A DNA stretch of 41,102 bases from CAYOHP01 sp964403795 [NCBI: uncultured bacterium] (GTDB lineage Bacteria; Muiribacteriota; UBA6191; CAZXTJ01): assembly GCA_964403795.1 (NCBI GenBank), contig CAYOHP010000049.1, forward strand, positions 1-41,102, written 5' to 3'. Numbering within the stretch: position 1 is the stretch's first letter; each line of letters begins with the position of its first letter. Both the position numbers and the translations under genes were made by a program. This document shows, one piece after another, positions 30,821 through 37,324 of the stretch. The notes below the pieces were generated by a model. That model saw only the letters and a list, made by a program, of their open reading frames with translations. It made no database searches and was not told where the DNA came from.

Positions 30821-33655
30821 TTGGACGATCTCTGGCGGGAGGTCGATTCGACCTACCCTGCCGAGTCGCGCCTGCGCGCCCTCGAACGCCTGGAGACCGC
30901 CGCGGCCTTGGACGCGGTGGCGGTGGCGGATCGCCTCGAAGAGCTGGCGGCCCGTCCCGGGGAGCAGCTCGAACCGGCCTTCCGGCGGGTCGCCCTCCGG
31001 CTCCGTGCCCGGCACCATCGCGACGAGGTCGACGCCCGGAGTGCCATCTCCCTCCCGGAGGCGGCCCTCCGCATGGAGCTGACCGAGAGCCTGGTACGAC
31101 AGTCGGATGCGACCTCCAGCGTCCAGCTCGCCGAGATGGCCCTCGCCAACCACAGCTTCGAGGCCGCACCCGTGCTCGCCTATCGCCTCGAGATCGAGAC
31201 CGACGGCCCGACCCGGACCATCCTGCTCCAGGCCATCGGAGCGCTCGGGGGTCTCGACTTCCTCCCGATCCTCAAGGTGGCATCCCGCTCCACGTCCGAA
31301 GCCGATCGCAGGGGGGCGATCGAGGGACTCGCCTACCTGCCGGGCAAGGAGGCCCTGCGGCTCCTGGTCGAGCGCGTCGGCGACAAGGTCGCCTCGATCC
31401 GCGACCGGGTGCTCGAGATCCTGGCCACCGTGCCGCCGGATCCTGTCCTGGCACTGGCCACAGCCATCCCGCAGGGCCGCGCCACCGGGATCCGAAGGGG
31501 AATGGTCCGTTGGCTGGCGGGTCGTCAGCTGGTCGAGGCCGAGGACCTCCTGGTCCACTGGATCGGCGACCCCGATCCCCTGGTCGCGGGCGAGGTGCTC
31601 CTGGCCCTGGCGGACCGGCGTCACCCGGCGGCCCGGGACCGGATGACCTTCCTGGCGGGGAGCGACGATCCCAAGGTCAGACGTCTGCTCCACCTGGCCC
31701 AGAAGCGCTTCCACAAGGCGGGAGGCGAGGGCGGCACCGACTCCGGCATGGCCTCCGGGGTCCGGGGCACGGAAGCCCGAGATCCGGTCTCCAGCCCGGG
31801 TGAGAGCTCCTCCGGGGTCGGCGGCTGGGGCGGGTCCGAGGCGGACCCCGAGGAGCCAGCCCGAAGCGGTCCGCCCCGCGACCCGCGACCTCCGGCTTCG
31901 TCGCTTCCCGGGAGGCCCGACGAGTTGCCGAGCTGGGCACCCGAGCGGCCCGCGGAGGCGGTCTGGCCCGACCCCGAGAGCCAGGTGCCGCCGGCGCCGT
32001 CCGAGCCGGCCCGGAGGCAGGGCGACGAGAGGTCCCTGGAGACCCGGGATACGGTGGTCGGTCCGGCGCCTGCACCGGCTCCGGCAGAACTCCCGAGCGA
32101 GGAGATCGAGGCCCGGCCAGACGGCGGCCCAGCGGGTCGGAGCAGCCCGCCAGGTCCGGCCGCGACCGCTCCCGGCGCCTCCGACTGGCGGGAGCCGGCG
32201 CCGTTGCTCCCTCGCCCGGATCCTCGAGCCGGCGTCGGCGGAGGGCAGCTCGATATCCCGGCCGTCGCTTCGGGGCCGGCGCCATCGTCCGAGCCGGCAC
32301 CCGGGAGCCGGGACGAGCCCGGACCGGAGGCGACCCCGGGGGGGCCGAGGGTGCCTTCCCCACCCTTGCCGCGGGCGGCTCCGCCCCGGACCGGGCAGGT
32401 CTCGTGGTTCCGGGTGGGACTCCTCCTGGGTCTGCTTTTCGCCCTGGGAGCGACCTTCCGCCACTACGCAGCGGCACGGCGCCTGGAGGTGACGACCGAC
32501 GAGCGGAGGGCCCGCCTCGCACAGGACTTCGAGACCCTCTCCAAGGCCCTGGTCGCCTCCGAGGAGGGGCTCGCAACCCGGTTCGTGGAGGAAGACTTCC
32601 AATCGCTGGTCCCCCAGTTCCTTCCCCAGGTGCCGATGGATCCCTGGGGCCGACGCTACCGGTTCGAGCCGGTGCTGCGCCGGGTGTTCTCGCCGGGGCC
32701 GGACGGATTGGTCGATCCCCCCGCTCCCTTCGTGATCCGCGGCAGTCCTCCCGACGATCGCTTCCAGTTCGTGGATCGCAGTCCCAGCGTGATGGCAGTG
32801 ACCTTCCTGGACCAGGAGAAGGAGCGGGTCGTGGTCGTGCTCCCCGGAACTCCGGAGCTCCGCCTCTGGACCACCCCCGGATCCTCCCGATCACCGCTCC
32901 AACCGATCGCGACCTCCAGCGGGAGCCGGCTGGCCTATCGTTGGCATGATCCGGAAAGGAACGCCTTCGGGGCCGAAGTGCGGCGCCAGGAGGTCGTGGG
33001 TGGGCGGGACTGGGAGGATCCCCGTCCCCTGGCTCCGCCGGGCTTCACGATCCGGACCCTGGCCTGGATGCCGGACGGCTCCGGGTTGGTGGCGGTCGGC
33101 GGCCCCCCCGAGGACGGGGAGGGACTCTGGATCCTTGAGGCAGACGCAGCGCCGAGGCCGATCCTGACCGTCGAGGACCTGCGGGAGCCGGAGGGGCCGT
33201 CGGTGTCGGCCGACGGGAAGCGGATCGCGATCTCGGCCAAGGATCGCAAGGGGACCCGCCGGATCGCGGTAGTCGATCTCGAGTCCCCCGATGGCCTGGG
33301 ACGCAATGCCGTGGTCTGGGGCCCGGAGGGTCGGGCACCGGCATACTCCCCGGTCGGGGAAACCGTCTGGTACCTGGGCCCTGCGGCGGAAGGCTCGGTG
33401 GTGGCAGGCACCCGGTCGGTCCGGGTCTGGGCCGGGGCACGCTCCGGCGATCCCAGGAGCCAGATCCGGTACACCGCCGAGGAGGAGCTGATCCTGCTCG
33501 TGGCCTCGGAGCCGGATCGTCGATTGGCGCTCGCCACCAGATCCCGGGTCGGCGTGCTCCTGCCCAAGACCGGGGCCGTGACCTGGGTCTTCGAGGCCCC
33601 CGGGGTCGTCTCCGGCGTCGCCTGGCCATTCCCGGCACGCCTCGAGTCCGAGTAG
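30821..33655 (+). CDS. HEAT-repeat / TM / pseudopilin-like / beta-propeller fusion protein
   Basis: A 944-residue protein. Residues about 60-310 are HEAT-like repeats; 310-525 form a Pro/Ser/Glu-rich linker; about 528-548 is a TM helix (FRVGLLLGLLFALGATF). Right after it, residues about 549-645 look like the globular part of a GspG-type pseudopilin: DFETLSKALVASEEGLATRF, the signature DPWGRRYRF (607-615), SPGPDGLVD and a late PPDDRF. About 650-944 are beta-propeller-like repeats (SADGKRIAISAKD, ATSSGSRLAYRWHD). A true pseudopilin has its helix at the processed N-terminus with a GF-T--E motif; here the helix is internal and the motif is absent. The start is TTG at 30821 with a weak ribosome-binding site. 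Confidence 0.8.
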   Translation: MDDLWREVDSTYPAESRLRALERLETAAALDAVAVADRLEELAARPGEQLEPAFRRVALRLRARHHRDEVDARSAISLPEAALRMELTESLVRQSDATSSVQLAEMALANHSFEAAPVLAYRLEIETDGPTRTILLQAIGALGGLDFLPILKVASRSTSEADRRGAIEGLAYLPGKEALRLLVERVGDKVASIRDRVLEILATVPPDPVLALATAIPQGRATGIRRGMVRWLAGRQLVEAEDLLVHWIGDPDPLVAGEVLLALADRRHPAARDRMTFLAGSDDPKVRRLLHLAQKRFHKAGGEGGTDSGMASGVRGTEARDPVSSPGESSSGVGGWGGSEADPEEPARSGPPRDPRPPASSLPGRPDELPSWAPERPAEAVWPDPESQVPPAPSEPARRQGDERSLETRDTVVGPAPAPAPAELPSEEIEARPDGGPAGRSSPPGPAATAPGASDWREPAPLLPRPDPRAGVGGGQLDIPAVASGPAPSSEPAPGSRDEPGPEATPGGPRVPSPPLPRAAPPRTGQVSWFRVGLLLGLLFALGATFRHYAAARRLEVTTDERRARLAQDFETLSKALVASEEGLATRFVEEDFQSLVPQFLPQVPMDPWGRRYRFEPVLRRVFSPGPDGLVDPPAPFVIRGSPPDDRFQFVDRSPSVMAVTFLDQEKERVVVVLPGTPELRLWTTPGSSRSPLQPIATSSGSRLAYRWHDPERNAFGAEVRRQEVVGGRDWEDPRPLAPPGFTIRTLAWMPDGSGLVAVGGPPEDGEGLWILEADAAPRPILTVEDLREPEGPSVSADGKRIAISAKDRKGTRRIAVVDLESPDGLGRNAVVWGPEGRAPAYSPVGETVWYLGPAAEGSVVAGTRSVRVWAGARSGDPRSQIRYTAEEELILLVASEPDRRLALATRSRVGVLLPKTGAVTWVFEAPGVVSGVAWPFPARLESE

Positions 33656-33783
33656 CGCCGGCTCCGCCCCGGCTCCGTCGACGTCCCCCGTGACCGGCGG
33701 GGCGGAGAACCGAGCTTGGGATCCGAAGGAGCACAGTCCCAAGGCACCCGACCGGACTCCCAGTTGCTCGGGTTCCTTGCCTC

Positions 33784-33947
33784 GCGGCGGGTCCTGGGAG
33801 CGAGCGGAGCGAGCCGGGGGGTTTGGGGGGAGCCCCCTCAAGTCAAGCCGCCGCAACCCGCAGGGTTGCTACGGGAAGCTTGAGCCGTGCCCCTGGGCAC
33901 GGCCCAGGCTTCCCGTGCGGTCCGGGGGATCCTTCCCCCGTGACTAA
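33784..33947. repeat. Hairpin-rich intergenic element in a convergent gap
   Basis: Within the 288-bp gap after the fusion protein lie GAGCGAGCGGAGCGAGCC followed by G-runs and AGCCCCC (33796-33838), a GCAACCC-GCA-GGGTTGC hairpin (33853-33869), a long two-stage hairpin (33871-33916) and CGGGGG/CCCCCG (33923-33940). It ends with CCCCCGTGACTAA (33935-33947), the reverse complement of the 13-mer at 30108-30120, and again supplies a TAG stop. No ORF of note is present in 33656-33783. Confidence 0.6.
33871..33916. terminator. Long two-stage hairpin between convergent genes
   Basis: ACGGGAAGC (33871-33879) pairs with GCTTCCCGT (33908-33916), and inside it GCCGTGCCC (33884-33892) pairs with GGGCACGGC (33895-33903), giving two perfect 9-bp stems separated by a symmetric 4-base internal loop. 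It could stop transcription from either side, though no T-run follows. Confidence 0.5.
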
Positions 33948-34855
33948 GGCATCTCGTTGATGTAGAGCGGCTTGTTCACTTTGTAGTTGTCGTGGAAGTG
34001 GTTGATGATGATGATCTCCGAGCGCTTCTTCGGCTCGATGTTCACCACGATCCGGTCCGAGAAGCTGCGGGACAGGAAGAGCCCGCGACCCGAGAGGTCG
34101 AAGATCCCCTCCTGGCTCATGGCCCTGAGGATGGTCTTCAGGACGATGGCCTTCGAGAGCGTCCCGGTGTGGTCGGTGACCGCGAACGCGAACTTCTCGC
34201 TGTCCCGCCCCCATCGAACCAGGACGGTCTCCTCCTCCTTGAGGAAGACCTCCCCGGTCTTCTCGTGTCCGTGGGCGTGGTAGATGGCGTTCGACACCAC
34301 CTCTTCGAAGATCATCCTGAGGTTGTTGCCGCGCTTCTGGAACAGGTCGGTGTCGTCGATGCTCTGCAGCATCCGCTCCCGCACCTCGTCCATCTCCCGG
34401 CTGGAACGGATCCGCTCGGTGGCGATCCCGGTGCCGTCGGCCAGGTAGTTCTCGAGCCCGAACACCCGGCTGGGGTCGATCAGGTTCTCGACCGTCCAGA
34501 ACAGCTCCTGGACGTTGAACGGGGAGGTCTTCACGATGATGTTCGTGATGTCCTCCTCGAGGGCGAGCTTGATGTAGGTGTCGACGTCGTAGTCGGTGAT
34601 CAGGGCGGTCTTCACGCCCGGGAACTCGCTGCGTACCCTCCGGATGGTCTCGAAACCGTTGATCCCCGGCATGTTGATGTCGGAGATCACCAGGTCGAAG
34701 CGGCGGAGCTTCAGCTTCTCCAGCCCCTTGTAGCCGTCCTCGGCGGTCTCGGTGTCGTAGTCCTCCGAGAGCCAGTCCGACAGCATGGATCGGATCGCGA
34801 GGTCGTCGTCGATGATGAGGATGCTGGGCCGGGCGCTCGGCTTCTTCTCGGTCAT
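33944..34855 (-). CDS. Response regulator fused to an anti-sigma-type ATPase domain
   Basis: A 303-residue protein. Residues about 11-130 form a receiver domain: acidic pocket IIDDD (Asp16-18), phosphoacceptor Asp59 in VISDINMPG, Thr in ALITDYD and Lys in IVKTSPF. Residues about 175-290 form a Bergerat-type ATP-binding domain close to RsbW/SpoIIAB: NNLRMIFEEVVSNAIYHA (N-box), VTDHTGTL and SGRGLFLSRSFSD. This suggests a phosphorylation-controlled kinase or anti-sigma switch. No partner sigma or anti-anti-sigma gene is in view. The ATG at 34853-34855 has a promoter eight bases upstream and no ribosome-binding site. Confidence 0.9.
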   Translation of the reverse strand: MTEKKPSARPSILIIDDDLAIRSMLSDWLSEDYDTETAEDGYKGLEKLKLRRFDLVISDINMPGINGFETIRRVRSEFPGVKTALITDYDVDTYIKLALEEDITNIIVKTSPFNVQELFWTVENLIDPSRVFGLENYLADGTGIATERIRSSREMDEVRERMLQSIDDTDLFQKRGNNLRMIFEEVVSNAIYHAHGHEKTGEVFLKEEETVLVRWGRDSEKFAFAVTDHTGTLSKAIVLKTILRAMSQEGIFDLSGRGLFLSRSFSDRIVVNIEPKKRSEIIIINHFHDNYKVNKPLYINEMP

Positions 34856-34863
34856 CGCGGCCG

Positions 34864-34892
34864 AGTGTACAGGTCGCCCCCCCACCGGGCAA
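34864..34892 (-). promoter_or_regulatory. Promoter of the response-regulator gene
   Basis: On the minus strand TTGCCC (plus 34887-34892) and TACACT (plus 34864-34869) are exactly 17 bases apart, and the ATG follows TACACT by eight bases. This is the best complete -35/-10 pair of the leaderless-type starts in the window. Confidence 0.6.
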
Positions 34893-34916
34893 GGCGGCCG
34901 GTGCCCGGTCCCGCCC

Positions 34917-34925
34917 TGGTAGATT
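34917..34925 (+). promoter_or_regulatory. Candidate extended -10 element of the trmL-type gene
   Basis: TGGTAGATT is an extended -10-like box 23 bases before the GTG at 34949, leaving room for the ggcgg that precedes the start. It resembles TGCTAGAAT before carD. No -35 is clear. Confidence 0.45.
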
Positions 34926-34948
34926 CGGACCGAAAGGCGGCCACCGCG

Positions 34949-35566
34949 GTGCACCAGGCGGAACCGGGGACCGGCGGGCCGTATGCGGCGCGAACGGCGC
35001 CGGGGGACGGCGGGGGAGGGGTCGCGGTCGTCCTCTACCGCCCGCTCATCCCCCAGAACACCGGCAGCGTGGCCCGGACCTGCGTCGCCACCGGCACGCC
35101 CCTCTACCTGGTCCGGCCCTTCCCCTTCTCCCTCGACGAGACCCGCCTGAAGCGGGCCGGGCTCGACTACTGGCAGCATCTCTCGCTGGGCGTGGTCGAC
35201 GACCTCGAGGCCCTCTCCCGGGGAGGCAGGCTGGTCATGGTGAGCCGCAAGGGGGACCACGCCTACCACGAGTTCGCCTACCGGCCGACCGATCGCCTGG
35301 TCTTCGGGTCCGAGGACAAGGGCTTGCCCGAGGCGTTGCTCGCCGATGCCACCAGCATCTTCGTCCCCATGTGCGGGAGCGTCCGCAGCCTGAATCTCTC
35401 GAACGTGGCGACCATGGTCCTGTACCGGGCCCTGGAAGCCTTGGGACGCCCCGGCGGCCCGGGCAATCCCGACGACCCCGGCCCGGCCCGCCAGGCGCGA
35501 CCGGATGACCGGGGCATCGCGGCCCTACCCCGGGGCCCCGTCACGGGAGGCCGCTCGAACCCATGA
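34949..35566 (+). CDS. trmL: SpoU-family tRNA 2'-O-methyltransferase (TrmL-like)
   Basis: SPOUT-class RNA methyltransferase; TrmL modifies the wobble ribose of certain tRNA-Leu species. The 205-residue product has the first strand AVVLYRPLIPQNTGSVARTC, motif 2 LVFGSEDKGLP and motif 3 FVPMCGSVRSLNLSNVATMVLYRAL, which is the knot segment. TrmL proteins are about 155 residues; here there are about 30 extra residues at the N-terminus and about 40, Pro/Gly-rich, at the C-terminus. The start is unsure: GTG at 34949 is used because a -10-like box and ggcgg precede it. Its stop overlaps the AAA+ gene start (ATGA). Other SpoU targets (rRNA) are possible. Confidence 0.87.
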   Translation: MHQAEPGTGGPYAARTAPGDGGGGVAVVLYRPLIPQNTGSVARTCVATGTPLYLVRPFPFSLDETRLKRAGLDYWQHLSLGVVDDLEALSRGGRLVMVSRKGDHAYHEFAYRPTDRLVFGSEDKGLPEALLADATSIFVPMCGSVRSLNLSNVATMVLYRALEALGRPGGPGNPDDPGPARQARPDDRGIAALPRGPVTGGRSNP

Positions 35567-36588
35567 AGGTCCTGAAGAGCCCCTGCCCGGAAGCCCGGGA
35601 CCGGTCCGAGCGGTGCGAGTTCGATCCCGCGGTCCTTTCCGAGGACCTGGCGAAGCGGGGGCTCTGGTACCGCCCCGAGGTCCTGGCCGACCTGGCGGTC
35701 GCCGCCCGACCTCCCGCCCTCGTGCTCCTCGCCGGAGCTCCCGGGACCGGCAAGTCGGAGCTGGCCCGGTGCCTGGCCGAGCACCTGACCCGCGCCCACG
35801 GGGACGAGGGATCCGTCCGGGTCACGGTCCGCCCCGAGTGGCACTCGGCGCGTCAGCTCCTGGGCGAGTACGACCGGGCCTCGGGGCGATTCCATGCCAC
35901 CCCGCTCCTGTCGCTCTGGCTCAGGGCCCTGCGCCACAAGGCCAAGACCTATGTGGCGGTGCTGGAGGGCCTGGACCGTTCCCCGGGGGGCGCCTGCCTG
36001 GCGGAGGTGCTCTCGGTCCGCATGGCGGGCGAGACCCTGCTGCTCCACGAGGACCACCTCCGCTGCCGTCCTCGAGCCGGCCTGGCCGACGACCTGGTGA
36101 ACTTCTTCGTCTGCCACCAGGACTGCTCGGCCTGCTTCTTCGTCCGGCCCGGCTACCCCAAGGGCGTCACGGACGCGGTCCGCGACTTCGTCCCCGCCCG
36201 CATCGCCTACCCCGAGAACCTGCTCCTGGTCGGAGTCCTGGACGGTCCTCCCGGGAGCCTGGACCGCCGTCTCCAGGACGCCGCCGCCCTGGTGGAGATC
36301 CCCACGCCAGGGCTGGAGGAGCTCCTGGTCCCGCTCGGCCTCGAGGCCCTCACGGAGCGTCGTAGCGAGGCATCCGGCTACCAGGGGGCTCTCGCCGAGG
36401 TGGGGATCGACCTCTCGCCCCGGACCTGGAGGGAGGTCGAGGCTCTGGTGCGCGAGGGGGTGGAGCTTCCCGCCGCACTGCGGGTCCGGGCGGGCCCCCG
36501 GATCTCGGGCCTGGCTCCGGAGGACCGTCGCCGGCTGGAAGCCGGTGGCCTGATCCGGGCGGCCTACCCCGACAGCACCCAGAAGTAG
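35563..36588 (+). CDS. AAA+ ATPase, McrB/MoxR-like
   Basis: A 341-residue ATPase. Walker A is AGAPGTGKSE (about 57-66). The segment TVRPEWHSARQLLGEYDRASGRFH, then YVAVLEGLDRSPGGACLAEVLSVRMAG and YPENLLLVGVLDG, follows the order seen in McrB-type AAA+ domains, where the second stretch is Walker B; here the usual DE pair reads LE, so hydrolysis may be weak. A small lid domain ends the protein. Cys-rich sequence NFFVCHQDCSACFFVRP occurs between Walker B and sensor 1. No nuclease gene is adjacent; it is translationally coupled to the tRNA methyltransferase. Its role is unknown. Confidence 0.8.
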   Translation: MKVLKSPCPEARDRSERCEFDPAVLSEDLAKRGLWYRPEVLADLAVAARPPALVLLAGAPGTGKSELARCLAEHLTRAHGDEGSVRVTVRPEWHSARQLLGEYDRASGRFHATPLLSLWLRALRHKAKTYVAVLEGLDRSPGGACLAEVLSVRMAGETLLLHEDHLRCRPRAGLADDLVNFFVCHQDCSACFFVRPGYPKGVTDAVRDFVPARIAYPENLLLVGVLDGPPGSLDRRLQDAAALVEIPTPGLEELLVPLGLEALTERRSEASGYQGALAEVGIDLSPRTWREVEALVREGVELPAALRVRAGPRISGLAPEDRRRLEAGGLIRAAYPDSTQK

Positions 36589-36815
36589 TGGCTCCGGCCC
36601 AGCCACATCACGGCCGAGGCCAGGGCCACCGAGCCCAGCGCCGCGAAGACCAGGGCGAAGATCCAGTCATGGACCTCGAGATCGGGTGAGATCGTGGCCC
36701 GGAGTCGTTCCCTGAGCCATGCGGCCACCCGGAGCCCGGTCCCATGCCCGTAGAACGCGGAAGCCGCCAGCCCGAGCAGCAGGACCCCGAGGACAGCGTT
36801 GAGGAAGGCCGACAC
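36564..36815 (-). CDS. Small two-TM protein of unknown function
   Basis: An 83-residue predicted membrane protein with two hydrophobic helices (AFLNAVLGVLLLGLAASAFYG and WIFALVFAALGSVALASAVMW) joined by a charged loop of about 25 residues. I do not recognise a family. The start GTG at 36813-36815 puts the first helix at the N-terminus; no strong ribosome-binding site is seen. Its 3' end overlaps the AAA+ gene by 25 bp. The clear helix pattern supports a real gene, but short length leaves doubt. Confidence 0.55.
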   Translation of the reverse strand: MSAFLNAVLGVLLLGLAASAFYGHGTGLRVAAWLRERLRATISPDLEVHDWIFALVFAALGSVALASAVMWLGRSHYFWVLSG

Positions 36816-36899
36816 GGCGCCCCCAGGGTACACGACCCCGGTCCGACACCGGCACCCATCAGCTCGGCGCGTCCACCGCCGCACGGCGATGGTCCCGGC

Positions 36900-36928
36900 T
36901 TGTCCGCCCGGGCCCGGCGTGGTACGGT
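36900..36928 (+). promoter_or_regulatory. Candidate promoter of the second small TPR gene
   Basis: TTGTCC (36900-36905) and TACGGT (36923-36928) are 17 bases apart, and TGG precedes the latter as in an extended -10. It lies 26 bases before the ATG at 36955. Confidence 0.5.
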
Positions 36929-36954
36929 CGACCAGTCCGAGAGCTGAAGGGCCC

Positions 36955-37302
36955 ATGAACGACGAGTTCGGCGTCACCAAATATGCCAAGGCCAGCGATG
37001 CCGGCGAGCTGGCCAAGATGGAAGAGCTGCTCGCCAAGGACCCCGAGTCGGTCCCGCTGCTCGAGTGGATCGCGTTCATGTACTACACGAGCGACAACAC
37101 CCCGCGGGCGGTGGAGCTCTACGAGCGGCTGGTCCGTCTCCAGGGCGACAACGAAGGACACCACTACTACCTCGGCAACCTCTACAAGAAGACCAACCAG
37201 GTCGACCGTGCCGTCCGCCACTGGCGCAAGGTGATCGCCTTGAACCCGCAGAGCCGCTTCGCCGATACCGCCCGGCGGCTGCTCCAGGAACACGACGGCT
37301 GA
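36955..37302 (+). CDS. Small TPR-repeat protein
   Basis: A 115-residue TPR-like protein (EWIAFMYYTSDNTPRAVELYERLV, then HHYYLGNLYKKTNQVDRAVRHWRKVIALNP). Its plan matches the protein at 21375-21749, so the two look paralogous. The ATG at 36955 is preceded by gagctgaagg. The large kinase-TPR gene follows after 22 bp on the same strand, and shared TPR content suggests they may work together, for example as adaptor and kinase. Confidence 0.85.
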   Translation: MNDEFGVTKYAKASDAGELAKMEELLAKDPESVPLLEWIAFMYYTSDNTPRAVELYERLVRLQGDNEGHHYYLGNLYKKTNQVDRAVRHWRKVIALNPQSRFADTARRLLQEHDG

Positions 37303-37324
37303 TGCGCCCAGGGGGCGCTCACCC

